Assembly: GCA_047606565.1 (NCBI GenBank)
Contig: JASGEH010000175.1
Coordinates: 1 to 26,521 of the forward strand
DNA length: 26,521 nucleotides
Reading direction: 5' to 3'
Source of the DNA: Comamonas_F sp047606565
Lineage (GTDB): Bacteria; Pseudomonadota; Gammaproteobacteria; Burkholderiales; Burkholderiaceae_C
The position numbers were made by a program, and so were the translations under genes. A model generated the notes under the pieces. That model saw only the letters and a list, made by a program, of their open reading frames with translations. It searched no databases and was not told the origin of the DNA. Of the stretch, positions 16,018 to 23,779 are shown in pieces. Each line of letters begins with the position of its first letter. Within the stretch, counting starts at the first letter, position 1.

Positions 16018-16551
16018 TCAAAGCGTCTCGACCGTGTGGTTCATGTTGGTGTAGATGCACAGCTCGCCGGCGATGGCCAGCGACTGGCGCACGATCTGCT
16101 CGGGCGGCAGCTCGGTGTGGTCGAGCAGCGCCTTGGCCGCCGCGTGCGCATAGGCGCCACCGGAGCCGATGGCGACGATGCCGTGCTCGGGCTCCAGCAC
16201 GTCGCCATTGCCGGTGATGATGAGCGAGGCGTTGCGGTCGGCGACAGCCAGCATCGCCTCCAGCCGTCGCAGCACGCGGTCGGTGCGCCAGTCCTTGGTC
16301 AGCTCGACGGCGGCCTTGACGAGGTGGCCCTGGTATTTCTCCAGCTTGGCCTCGAAGCGCTCGAACAGCGTGAAGGCGTCGGCCGTGGCGCCGGCAAATC
16401 CCGCCAGCACCTGGCCCTTGTGGAGCTTGCGCACCTTGCGCGCCGAGCCCTTGACGACGATGTGGCCCAGCGTGACCTGGCCGTCGCCACCGATGGCGAC
16501 CTGGTCGCCGCGGCGCACGCTGATGATGGTGGTTCCGTGAAATTGTTCCAT
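16018..16551 (-). CDS. hslV: Peptidase subunit HslV (ClpQ) of the HslVU protease
   Basis: HslV is the proteasome-like threonine peptidase that degrades substrates unfolded by HslU. The 177-residue product contains TTIISVRRGDQVAIGGDGQVTLG near the N-terminus, GFAGATADAFTLFERFEAKLE, DWRTDRVLRRLEAML, GNGDVLEPEHGIVAIGSGGAYA and ends HTVETL. In E. coli the catalytic threonine follows the initiator Met directly. Here it is preceded by MEQFHG, so Thr7 should become the N-terminal nucleophile only after a six-residue leader is removed, a form I recognise from other betaproteobacteria. The ATG at 16551 is preferred over a start 12 codons upstream because of this conserved leader. dksA ends 54 bases before it. 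Confidence 0.96.
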   Translation of the reverse strand: MEQFHGTTIISVRRGDQVAIGGDGQVTLGHIVVKGSARKVRKLHKGQVLAGFAGATADAFTLFERFEAKLEKYQGHLVKAAVELTKDWRTDRVLRRLEAMLAVADRNASLIITGNGDVLEPEHGIVAIGSGGAYAHAAAKALLDHTELPPEQIVRQSLAIAGELCIYTNMNHTVETL

Positions 16552-16605
16552 ACGCACCCCATGTAGGGCTGCGTGCGGCGGTTGCAAGAGCCCGCGCGGC
16601 CGGGA

Positions 16606-17103
16606 TCAGTCGCCGAACATCTTCTGCTTGAGCTCGCGGCGCTCCTGCGCCTCCAGCGACAGCGTGGCCGTCGGGCGCGCCAGCAGCCGGCCCACGCCGA
16701 TGGGCTCGCCGGTCTCGTCGCAAAAACCATAGTCGCCGGCATCGAGCCGGGCGATGGACTGCTCGATCTTCTTGAGCAGCTTGCGCTCGCGGTCGCGCGT
16801 GCGCAGTTCGAGCGCGTGCTCTTCCTCAATGGTGGCACGGTCGGCCGGATCGGGCACGACGACGGTGTCCTCACGCAGGTTCTCGGTGGTCTGGCCCGCG
16901 CTTTCGTGGATGTCCTGCTTGAGCTTGAGCAGCTTGAGCCGGAAGAACGCCAACTGCTTGTCGTTCATGTACTCGTCGTCGGGCATGGCGATGACCTCGG
17001 CATCCGTCAGTTCCTCGACGGACTTGGTCTTCCAGTTGTTGGCCAGCTTGGGGTCTTTTTTGACCACGGGTGCGACGGCGGCAGATTGGACTTGTGCAGG
17101 CAT
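16606..17103 (-). CDS. dksA: RNA polymerase-binding regulator DksA, zinc-finger cysteines mostly lost
   Basis: DksA enters the RNA polymerase secondary channel and, with ppGpp, reprogrammes promoters during starvation. The 165-residue protein keeps the coiled coil and its tip motif DxxDxA (Asp85, Asp88, Ala90 in DPADRA), then EEEHALELRTRDRERKLL. In the C-terminal globular part only one of the four zinc-binding cysteines of the E. coli protein remains: FCDETG (Cys128, then Thr131) and TLSLEAQ (Ser149, Ala152). It therefore resembles the zinc-independent DksA type seen in alpha- and betaproteobacteria. The lysine-rich N-terminus is longer than in E. coli. It sits between a COG0523 GTPase gene and hslVU, all on the minus strand. 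Confidence 0.94.
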   Translation of the reverse strand: MPAQVQSAAVAPVVKKDPKLANNWKTKSVEELTDAEVIAMPDDEYMNDKQLAFFRLKLLKLKQDIHESAGQTTENLREDTVVVPDPADRATIEEEHALELRTRDRERKLLKKIEQSIARLDAGDYGFCDETGEPIGVGRLLARPTATLSLEAQERRELKQKMFGD

Positions 17104-17462
17104 GGCTGAGTCGTAATAGCGTTAGGTCCCGTTGGCGGCGCGCTGGCCGGCGAACCGGCCACGCCTCGTCGGGCGGGATAGACGAAAGCCCGGCGGCCGG
17201 GGGTGCCGCTGGGCGAACAGCCAGCACCGGGCAAGGCCCGACACCGGCTTCGGGGCGGCGATTGTAGGATTTTTGCGTCCCTCCCATCCGGCACTCACCG
17301 CTCCAGTCGAAATCAGGGCGGCCTACCGTGGATCGCGTCCACGCCGGGCCGGCCTGAATTCTTGGCACGCGTTATACCCGGTTCTGCGCACGGCGTAATG
17401 CTTTTTCTGTCGGCTGACATGCCGTCAATGCGCCCAGGAGGCCAGTCGCACCCTGCCCCGGC
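17104..17462. other. Intergenic region between the COG0523 gene and dksA
   Basis: This 359-base stretch has no credible gene; the short open frames in it lack ribosome sites and family similarity. It probably contains the dksA promoter. A TACAAT hexamer lies on the minus strand at 17266-17261 without a convincing -35 partner, and a TATAAC at about 17377-17372 is another candidate. A 7-base hairpin, TGGCCGG with loop CGAA and CCGGCCA, lies at 17144-17161, inside the presumed dksA leader. I see no U-tract terminator for the GTPase gene. Confidence 0.5.
17261..17266 (-). promoter_or_regulatory. Candidate -10 element for dksA
   Basis: TACAAT on the minus strand matches the sigma-70 -10 consensus at five of six positions and lies in a locally AT-richer patch (GCAAAAATCC precedes it). 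It would give a leader of about 150 bases. No good -35 hexamer is found at 16-18 bases, so this is tentative. Confidence 0.28.
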
Positions 17463-18557
17463 TCACTGCGTGCACTGCTCCAGGCCCTGCACCAGGATGT
17501 CGCGGGGCAGGTCGATACCGATGAAAACCATCTTGCTCACGCGCGGCTCGTCAGCGCCCCACTCGGGGCCCAGGTCGCTGCCCATGAGCTGGTGCACGCC
17601 CTGGAAGATCACCTTGCGCTCGGTGCCCTTCATGTAGAGCACGCCCTTGTAGCGCAGCATGCGCGGGCCGTAGATGTTGACGATGGCGCCCAGGAAGTCT
17701 TCCAGCTTGGCGGGGTCGAGCCGCTTGTCGGTGCGGAAGACGAAGCTCTTGACGTCGTCGTCGGCGTGGTGATGGTGGGCGTGGTGGCCCTCGCCGTGGC
17801 CATGACCGTGGCCATGACCGTGGCCATGACCGTGGTCATGGTCGTGCGACGGGTGGCTGCAGTGCTCGCCATGCACGTGGTCATGGTGGTCGTGCCCGTC
17901 CTCCTTGAGAAAGTCGGGGTCGATGTCGAGCTTGGCGTTGAGGTTGAAGCCGCGCAGATCGAACACGTCGCTGATCGCCACCTCGCCGAAGTGCACCACC
18001 TTCTGCGGCGCGCGCGGGTTCATGTGCTTGAGGCGGTGCTGCAGCGCGTCGAGCTCGCCGGGGGCAACCAGGTCAGCCTTGCTGATGAAGATCTGGTCGG
18101 CAAAGCCCACCTGGCGCTGGGCCTCGACACGCTCGTTGAGCTGCTGCGCGGCGTGCTTGGCATCGACCAGCGTCAGGATGGAGTCGAGCAGAAAGCTCTC
18201 GGCGATCTCCTCGTCCATGAAAAAGGTCTGCGCGACCGGGCCGGGGTCGGCCAGGCCGGTGGTCTCGATGACCACACGGTCGAAGTCCAGCAGGCCCTTG
18301 CGCTTCTTGGCGGCCAGCAGTTGCAGCGCCTCGCGCAAGTCCTCGCGGATGGTGCAGCAGATGCAGCCGTTGCTCATCTGCACGATCTGCTCCTTGGACT
18401 CGGTCACGAGGATGTCGTTGTCGATGTTCTCCTCGCCGAATTCGTTTTCGATGACGGCGATCTTCTGGCCGTGCTGTTCGGACAGGACGCGCTTGAGCAG
18501 GGTCGTCTTGCCCGAACCCAGGAAGCCGGTCAGGATGGTGGCGGGAATGAGGCTCAT
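17463..18557 (-). CDS. COG0523 (CobW/YjiA/Zng-type) metal-associated GTPase with His-rich loop
   Basis: A G3E-family P-loop GTPase of the kind that delivers metal, often zinc, to client proteins. The 364 residues include Walker A GFLGSGKTT (11-19), a metal-binding CICC (65-68) in the family CxCC position, ETTGLADPGP (98-107) and the guanine-recognition SKAD (159-162, in place of NKxD). A loop at residues 222-264 holds 23 histidines, largely HG and HD repeats, before the C-terminal CobW_C domain. Part of the loop is encoded by a 12-base tandem repeat. The ATG at 18557 gives the family N-terminus. Next gene on the strand is dksA. The exact client is unknown; zinc handling is likely from the family, but cobalt or nickel cannot be ruled out. 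Confidence 0.9.
   Translation of the reverse strand: MSLIPATILTGFLGSGKTTLLKRVLSEQHGQKIAVIENEFGEENIDNDILVTESKEQIVQMSNGCICCTIREDLREALQLLAAKKRKGLLDFDRVVIETTGLADPGPVAQTFFMDEEIAESFLLDSILTLVDAKHAAQQLNERVEAQRQVGFADQIFISKADLVAPGELDALQHRLKHMNPRAPQKVVHFGEVAISDVFDLRGFNLNAKLDIDPDFLKEDGHDHHDHVHGEHCSHPSHDHDHGHGHGHGHGHGHGEGHHAHHHHADDDVKSFVFRTDKRLDPAKLEDFLGAIVNIYGPRMLRYKGVLYMKGTERKVIFQGVHQLMGSDLGPEWGADEPRVSKMVFIGIDLPRDILVQGLEQCTQ
17796..17843. repeat. 12-base tandem repeat coding for a His-Gly run
   Basis: Three perfect copies of GTGGCCATGACC occupy 17796-17831, followed by a diverged fourth (GTGGTCATGGTC). On the minus strand the unit encodes Gly-His-Gly-His, so copy-number change by slippage would lengthen or shorten the histidine-rich loop of the COG0523 GTPase by four residues at a time without breaking the frame. 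Confidence 0.85.
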
Positions 18558-18656
18558 GGTGATGGGGCACCGCCGGCGGGCGCGGGCGGCTGCGGGGCTA
18601 TGAAGGGAGACGACGAGTGTATCGGCCCCGCGCCGGCCGCGTGCAATCGATAGCCA

Positions 18657-18662
18657 ATTATC
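18657..18662 (-). promoter_or_regulatory. Candidate -10 element for the COG0523 gene
   Basis: GATAAT on the minus strand matches five of six positions of the -10 consensus and lies in the only AT-rich part of the 141-base gap between the DUF484 gene and the GTPase gene. No clear -35 element accompanies it. I looked for a Zur-type palindrome (TGTTATAnnATAACA-like) here and saw none. Confidence 0.22.
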
Positions 18663-18698
18663 AGGATATGCCCCGGGGGATTCTCCGCTACGGCGGGC

Positions 18699-19385
18699 TC
18701 ACGCGAGCAGGCGCGAGAGCCCGGCCGAGGCCAGTGCCGCCAGCCGCGTCAGGAAGTCGGTGTCCAGCCCGGCGTCGAAACGCTGCGGATCGGGCGAGGC
18801 CAGGATCAGCAGGCCGAAGACGGGCGCGGGCGGCGCGGCAGCGTCCTGCGACGCCAGGGGCGCGTGGCGCAGCGGCAGCAGCGCCACCGACTGGACGACG
18901 GCGGGGTCGGCCAGCCATGCCACGGCCTCGAAGCCGGGATTGGGCCCGACATAAGGCTTGGTGAGGCCGGCCGCCTGAGTCTTGGCGCCGTCGCTCACGC
19001 CCTGGGCATAGAGCGCGCCGGCATCGGCCACGCCCCACAGGCGCAAGGCGGCGTCCGGCACCTCGAAGCGCGCCTGCAGGTCGGCCAGCAGCAGGCCCGG
19101 CAGCTCGGCCGCGTCGCGGTTTTGCAGCAGCACGCGCGCCCATTCCTCGAGCTTGGCATCGAGCCGGCCGTTGTCGCGGCCATTGCGGATCAGCTCGGCC
19201 ATCTTCAGTTCGAGCTGCTTGATCTTCTCGCGCAGCATCTCGGCCTGGCGCTCCTGCAGGCTGACCGCGCGGTGGCTGTGCGGGCTGGTCAGTTGCACGG
19301 CCGACAGCAGTTCAGCGTGGCGCTCGAAGAAGTCGGGCGTGTTGTACAGGAAGTTGGCGATGTCGTCTTCGGTGATGGGATTCAT
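18699..19385 (-). CDS. DUF484 family protein (GAF-like), function unknown
   Basis: The 228-residue protein begins MNPITEDDIANFLYNTPDFFERH, the typical DUF484 N-terminus, followed by a heptad-rich helix (VSLQERQAEMLREKIKQLEL, about residues 40-60) and a C-terminal GAF-like domain of about 130 residues. No catalytic residues are recognisable. In many proteobacteria the gene sits between dapF and xerC. Here dapF is the upstream neighbour, 79 bases away on the same strand, but no xerC follows. The ATG at 19385 is chosen because the family motif starts there; the frame stays open 15 codons further upstream. Its job is not established. Confidence 0.9.
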   Translation of the reverse strand: MNPITEDDIANFLYNTPDFFERHAELLSAVQLTSPHSHRAVSLQERQAEMLREKIKQLELKMAELIRNGRDNGRLDAKLEEWARVLLQNRDAAELPGLLLADLQARFEVPDAALRLWGVADAGALYAQGVSDGAKTQAAGLTKPYVGPNPGFEAVAWLADPAVVQSVALLPLRHAPLASQDAAAPPAPVFGLLILASPDPQRFDAGLDTDFLTRLAALASAGLSRLLA

Positions 19386-19464
19386 GCGCGGGCGCTCTCG
19401 ATTCCGGAAGCAGAACAATGCCGCAAGCATAAGGCCAGTGCCGCAGACGCGCGACTTCGGCCAG

Positions 19465-20358
19465 TCAGGCGTCCGGCAGCTCGGGCAGTTCGATCTCGCC
19501 GGTGAACACGGTCTGGGCCGGCCCGGTCATGAGCACCGCGTCGCCCTCCCGGCCCGACCACGCGATGGTCAGGCGGCCGCCGCGTGTCTCGACCTCGACA
19601 CGGCCATCGAGCCAGCCGCTGCGCATGCCGGCCACCGCCGCCGCGCAGGCGCCGGTGCCGCAGGCCAGCGTCTCGCCGGCACCGCGCTCGTACACCCGCA
19701 GGCGAATGCGGCCGCGATCGACGACCTGCATGAAGCCGGCGTTGACCCGGCGCTCGAAACGCGGGTGCGACTCGATCGCCGGCCCCAGCGTCTCGACCGG
19801 CGCGGCGTCCACGTCGTCGACCCGCAGGACGGCATGCGGATTGCCCATGGACAGCACCGCCAGCGGCACCGCCGCGCGCTCGCCGCGCAGGTCGAGGACC
19901 ACCGGCCAGCACAGCCAGTCGCCCGCCGGCTCGGGCGCCAGCCCGGCGGCATCGAAGGGGATGCGCGCATGCTCGAACACCGGCGCGCCCATGTCGACGC
20001 TGACACGGCCGTCGTCCTGGCTGCGCAGCTCGATCACGCCGCTTCGGGTCTGCACGCGGACCGTGGACTGATCGGTCAGGCCGTTTTCCTGCACGTAGCG
20101 CACGAAGCAGCGCGCGCCGTTGCCGCATTGCTCGACCTCGCTGCCATCGGCATTGACGATGCGGTAGCTGAAATCGATGCCCGGCGCGGGCGAGGGCCCG
20201 ACGATCAGGATCTGGTCGGCGCCGACGCCGAAGTGGCGGTCGGCCAGCCACTGGTACTGGCGGCGCGTGAGCCCCTGGCCGCCGATAGGCCCGCGCGTCT
20301 CGTCGAGCACGACAAAGTCGTTGCCGGCGCCCTGCATCTTGGTGAATGGAATTCGCAT
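19465..20358 (-). CDS. dapF: Diaminopimelate epimerase
   Basis: DapF interconverts LL- and meso-diaminopimelate in the cytoplasm. The meso form is both the lysine precursor and the substrate of the MurE half of the fusion at 7752-10775. The 297-residue product begins MRIPFTKMQGAGNDFVVLDE and carries the two active-site cysteines in CGNGARC (Cys78) and ACGTGAC (Cys233), along with NADGSEVEQ and SMGNPHAV. The frame could start at 20445, but the ATG at 20358 gives the conserved family start. It is divergent from the NUDIX-MBL gene (76-base gap) and precedes the DUF484 gene. Confidence 0.97.
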   Translation of the reverse strand: MRIPFTKMQGAGNDFVVLDETRGPIGGQGLTRRQYQWLADRHFGVGADQILIVGPSPAPGIDFSYRIVNADGSEVEQCGNGARCFVRYVQENGLTDQSTVRVQTRSGVIELRSQDDGRVSVDMGAPVFEHARIPFDAAGLAPEPAGDWLCWPVVLDLRGERAAVPLAVLSMGNPHAVLRVDDVDAAPVETLGPAIESHPRFERRVNAGFMQVVDRGRIRLRVYERGAGETLACGTGACAAAVAGMRSGWLDGRVEVETRGGRLTIAWSGREGDAVLMTGPAQTVFTGEIELPELPDA

Positions 20359-20381
20359 GCGGCCGATTATCCCGCGCACCA

Positions 20382-20401
20382 CCCGGGTTTGCCCGGGTTT
20401 G
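20382..20401. repeat. Tandem 10-base repeat in the divergent dapF/NUDIX-MBL promoter region
   Basis: CCCGGGTTTG occurs twice in direct succession (20382-20391 and 20392-20401) within the 76-base gap between the two divergent genes. The one-turn spacing would suit a regulator, but the unit is short and no known site matches. Confidence 0.5.
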
Positions 20402-20434
20402 CCAGAGTCGGATCGCCCGCGAGCGCCATGCAAA

Positions 20435-22030
20435 ATGTTCGACATGGTTCGCCCAGTCCACCTGCTCTACCCACCGCGCGTTCCGGTCGCCCTGCGGGCG
20501 GCGGCCACGGTGGTGCTGCTGCGCGATACGCCGCAAGGCCTGCAGGCCTTGCTGGCCCGGCGTGGGCCCGACGCCCGCTATGCGCCCGGCGCCTGCGTCT
20601 TCCCGGGCGGCGGTGTCGATGCGGTCGACGACAGCGCCGATGCGCATGCCATCACCCAGCAACGGCCGGGGCAGGGCGTGCTGCGGCTGACGCAGGCGAT
20701 CACTGCCATCCGCGAATGCTTCGAGACCTTGGGCGTGCTGCTGGCCTACGACGCCAACGGCCAGCCGGTCGGGCCGCAGGAACTGGCGCAACTCGACCGC
20801 GCCGCCTGCCGCAGCAGCGCCAGCGCCTTCATCCAGCAATGCAGCGCCATGGGCCTGATGCTGGCGGCCGACCGCCTGCATCTGCTGGCCCACTGGATCA
20901 GCGACCGCGACCTGCCCAAGCGTTTCGACGTGCCGCTGCTGGTGGCGCGCATGCCCGAGGGCCAGCGCGCGGTGGGCGACGAGGAGGGCCGCTGCGAACC
21001 GCTCTGGGTGCATCCCGCCGAGGCCATGGCGCGGCACGACGCGGGCACCCTGCATCTCCTGTTCTCGACCTACCGCACGCTGCAATGGCTGGCCCGCCAC
21101 GGCGACGTCGACAGCGTGCTGCGGACCTGCCGGGGCGAGGCGCCGCAGTGGATGAGCTGCCCGCGCGCCGGCCTGCTCGGCAGCCAGCCCACGCGCTACA
21201 TGGAGCATGAACCGGCATACGGCGAGCTGGCCCTGGTCTGCCCCGACGGGCAGATCACGCACGAACTGGCCTGGCAGCACGAGCGGCCGGTGGCGCTGCT
21301 CAAGAACCTGCGCCGCCTCACCGCACCCAACCCAGGCCCGGCCACCGGCCCCGGCACCAACAGCTATATCGTCGGCACCGAGGCCTCCGGCGCCATCGTG
21401 ATCGATCCGGGCCCGGCCGACGCCGGCCACGTGCAGCGCCTGGTCGCCGCCACCGGGGGCGACGTGCGCGCCATCGTCTGCACCCACTCGGCCCCCGAAC
21501 GCGCCGGCGCGGCCTGGCTGCTGCAGGCCATCTGCCAGCAGCGCAGCCGGCTCTCGATTCCGGTTCTGGGCCGCCCCTCGCCCCCCCAGGCCGGCCCGAC
21601 CGCCAGCTTCACCCCCGACCGAGAGCTGCAGCATGGCGAACGCCTGTCCTTGATGGGCTTCGGCATCAGCCACACGCTGCGCGCCATTCACACGCCCGGC
21701 CATGCCGCCAACCACCTGTGCCTGCTGTTCGAGGAAGAAGGCCTGCTGTTCTCGGGCGGCTACGCCGCTAGCGGCACGGCCGATCCCGCGCCGCCCTCCG
21801 GCGGCGACACAGCCCGCTACCTGCGCGCGCTCGACCGGCTGCAGGAAGCCTGCGAGCAAGCGAGCGTCGGCACCCTGCTGCCCAGCCACGGCCATGCGCG
21901 GGCCCCGGCCGCCGAGGCCCTCCATGGGCTGCGCCGGCAACGCCTGCAGCACGAAAGCGAGAAGCTGCACGCCGCGTCCAAGCCACGGCCGCTGAGCGGC
22001 TCTACCGGCGCGGGCCTGCGGCCAGCCTGA
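20435..22030 (+). CDS. NUDIX-like plus metallo-beta-lactamase-fold fusion protein, catalytic motifs degenerate
   Basis: The 531-residue protein has an N-terminal NUDIX-like domain (about residues 15-230, NUDT7/19-like arrangement with FPGGGVDAVDD at 56-66 and IRECFETLG at 92-100) and a C-terminal metallo-beta-lactamase fold of the LACTB2 type (about 285-500: TAPNPGPATGPGTNSYIVG, HTPGHAANHLCLLF, LLPSHGHA). In the NUDIX box the second Glu of REuxEExG is Thr98. In the lactamase part the HxHxDH motif reads HSAPER (351-356), so three ligands are lost, and the Asp of the SGD position is Gly441. His423 and His485 remain. Catalysis by either domain is doubtful; the fold assignments are firm, the function is not. 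An ATG at 20444 is an alternative start. Confidence 0.85.
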   Translation: MFDMVRPVHLLYPPRVPVALRAAATVVLLRDTPQGLQALLARRGPDARYAPGACVFPGGGVDAVDDSADAHAITQQRPGQGVLRLTQAITAIRECFETLGVLLAYDANGQPVGPQELAQLDRAACRSSASAFIQQCSAMGLMLAADRLHLLAHWISDRDLPKRFDVPLLVARMPEGQRAVGDEEGRCEPLWVHPAEAMARHDAGTLHLLFSTYRTLQWLARHGDVDSVLRTCRGEAPQWMSCPRAGLLGSQPTRYMEHEPAYGELALVCPDGQITHELAWQHERPVALLKNLRRLTAPNPGPATGPGTNSYIVGTEASGAIVIDPGPADAGHVQRLVAATGGDVRAIVCTHSAPERAGAAWLLQAICQQRSRLSIPVLGRPSPPQAGPTASFTPDRELQHGERLSLMGFGISHTLRAIHTPGHAANHLCLLFEEEGLLFSGGYAASGTADPAPPSGGDTARYLRALDRLQEACEQASVGTLLPSHGHARAPAAEALHGLRRQRLQHESEKLHAASKPRPLSGSTGAGLRPA

Positions 22031-22188
22031 GTAACCTGTTCAAAGTCTTTTCATGGGGTGCGCATGGCTCCACCGGCAAGGGCCCGCGGCGTGAATCACC
22101 GCCTTCGAAGCCCAGCGCGGCGCGGCGATGCGCCTATCATGTCCGCTTGCGCGCGCCCCCTGACCGCGCGCTTGCCTGGCCCACCTCG

Positions 22189-23661
22189 ATGACTCCACCC
22201 TCCGCCCCGGCCGCCGCACCGGCATCGGCCCCCACACCCGCGCGCCAGCGCTGGCTGTTCCTGCTGACGCTGATGGTCGGCACCATGGCCTCGGTGATGT
22301 CCTCGACCATCATCAACGTCGCCATTCCCGGCATGAGCCACTACTTCGCGCTGGGGCAGGCACGCGCCCAGTGGGCGACGTCGAGCTTCATGCTGGCGAT
22401 GACGGTGTCGATGCTGACCACGCCCTGGCTGCTCGGGCGCTTCGGCTACCGCCGCACCTACCTCGGGACCATGACGCTGCTGCTGGCCGGCGGCGTGCTC
22501 GGCGGCCTGGCCGAGGACTTCAACGTGGTGCTGGCCGCGCGCGTCATCGAAGGGCTGGCCGCCGGCGTGGTGCAGCCGATCCCGGCCATCCTCATCATGC
22601 GCGCCTTCCGGATCGACGAGCAGGGCAAGGCCACCGGCCTGTTCACCATGGGCGTGGTGCTGGCGCCCGCGCTGGGCCCCAGCGTGGGCGGCGTGCTGCT
22701 GGAGCTGTGGGGCTGGCGCGCGATCTTCTTCATGGTGGTGCCACTGTGCGCGGCGGCCTTCGCCCTGAGCCTGCGCTGGGTCCCCGACACCGTCCCCGGC
22801 GGCCGCCGCCCGGGCCCGGGAAGCCAGGGGCAGGCGCTGGACTGGATCGGCCTGCTGCTGGCCAGCCTGGGCACTCTGGCGCTGCTCAACGCCATGGTGC
22901 GTCTGCACGCCACCAGCCTGGCGCCGGCGGCCGCGCTGCTGGCCTCGGCCGGCCTGTTGTGGGGACTGTTCCTGCGCTGGCAGCGGCGGCTGGCGCGGCA
23001 AAGCCAGGCCGACGCGCGCGCGCAGCCGCTGCTCAACCTGGCGGTGTTCAGCCACCCGGCCTACGTCATGGGCTGCGTGGTCGCTTTCATCTACGGCGCG
23101 GCGCTGTTCGGCTCGACCTACCTGCTGCCGGTCTACATGCTGCTGGGCGCCGGACTGTCGGCGGCCCACGTCGGCACGGTGCTGCTGCCCGCCGGGCTGG
23201 TACTGGCGGCGGTGATCCCGGTGGCCGGCCGGCTGGCCGACCAATTGCCGCCGTACCGCCTGGTCATGGGTGGCCTGGCACTGCTGGGCCTGTCCTTCGC
23301 GCTGATGCCCACGCTGCAACTGGACAGCGGAGTACTGGCGCTGAGTCTCTACACCCTGCTCGGCCGCGTCGGTCTGGGCTTCATCCTGCCGGCACTCAAC
23401 CTGGGCGCGATGCGCGCGCTCGACAAGACGCAGATCGCGCAGGGCGCCAGCCTGATCAACTTCGTGCGCATGCTCGGCGGCGCCATCGGCGTGAGCCTGT
23501 GCGGCGTGGCGCTGGAATGGCGCGCCAGTGCGCGCGGTCAAAGCCTGGTCACGCCCGAGCTCACGGTCGAGCGCCTGCGCGCTTTCGACGACGTGTTCCT
23601 GGCACTGGCCGTGCTGTGCCTGCTGGCCGTTGCCGCGGCCTGGCGTATGCGCCGGACATGA
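22189..23661 (+). CDS. MFS transporter, DHA2 (EmrB/QacA-type) family
   Basis: A proton-driven exporter of the inner membrane, probably of drugs or other amphiphilic compounds. The 490 residues include about 14 hydrophobic segments, as expected for DHA2 rather than 12-helix carriers. After a proline- and alanine-rich N-terminus (about 18 residues) come an MSSTIINVAIP first helix, motif A LGRFGYRRTY (82-91), RVIEGLAAGVVQPI and the antiporter motif C GVVLAPALGPSVGG (155-168). I chose the ATG at 22189, since upstream in-frame codons (TTG at 22147) add only a non-conserved leader; no clear ribosome site decides it. The substrate cannot be read from sequence. It lies 158 bases after the NUDIX-MBL gene on the same strand. 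Confidence 0.9.
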   Translation: MTPPSAPAAAPASAPTPARQRWLFLLTLMVGTMASVMSSTIINVAIPGMSHYFALGQARAQWATSSFMLAMTVSMLTTPWLLGRFGYRRTYLGTMTLLLAGGVLGGLAEDFNVVLAARVIEGLAAGVVQPIPAILIMRAFRIDEQGKATGLFTMGVVLAPALGPSVGGVLLELWGWRAIFFMVVPLCAAAFALSLRWVPDTVPGGRRPGPGSQGQALDWIGLLLASLGTLALLNAMVRLHATSLAPAAALLASAGLLWGLFLRWQRRLARQSQADARAQPLLNLAVFSHPAYVMGCVVAFIYGAALFGSTYLLPVYMLLGAGLSAAHVGTVLLPAGLVLAAVIPVAGRLADQLPPYRLVMGGLALLGLSFALMPTLQLDSGVLALSLYTLLGRVGLGFILPALNLGAMRALDKTQIAQGASLINFVRMLGGAIGVSLCGVALEWRASARGQSLVTPELTVERLRAFDDVFLALAVLCLLAVAAAWRMRRT

Positions 23662-23779
23662 TGAACACCTGCATGCTTATTCGAAAATCGAGCAAGTATG
23701 GGGTTCCAAAATACGGCCCAGGTGTTTAAAACCCTCCATCGACTTTTAGAACACCACAAGCCCCAACAGGACCCGCCAT

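Noticed and set aside
18558..18698. Possible Zur box upstream of the COG0523 gene.
   Set aside because: The only AT-rich segment (GATAATTGGCTATCGATTG on the minus strand) does not match the TGTTATAnnATAACA type of palindrome.
19382..21970. Minus-strand open frame of 862 codons spanning dapF and the NUDIX-MBL gene.
   Set aside because: It runs antisense to the NUDIX-MBL gene and out of frame with dapF and has no recognisable domain. The genes in the other frames have clear motifs.
22031..22188. Promoter between the NUDIX-MBL gene and the MFS gene (TATCAT at 22135-22140).
   Set aside because: The -10-like hexamer has no -35 partner at usable spacing, so it was not listed as a feature.
23662..23779. 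Weak inverted repeat GGTGTT/AACACC before the amidotransferase gene.
   Set aside because: Six pairs separated by a loop of more than 20 bases; indistinguishable from chance.
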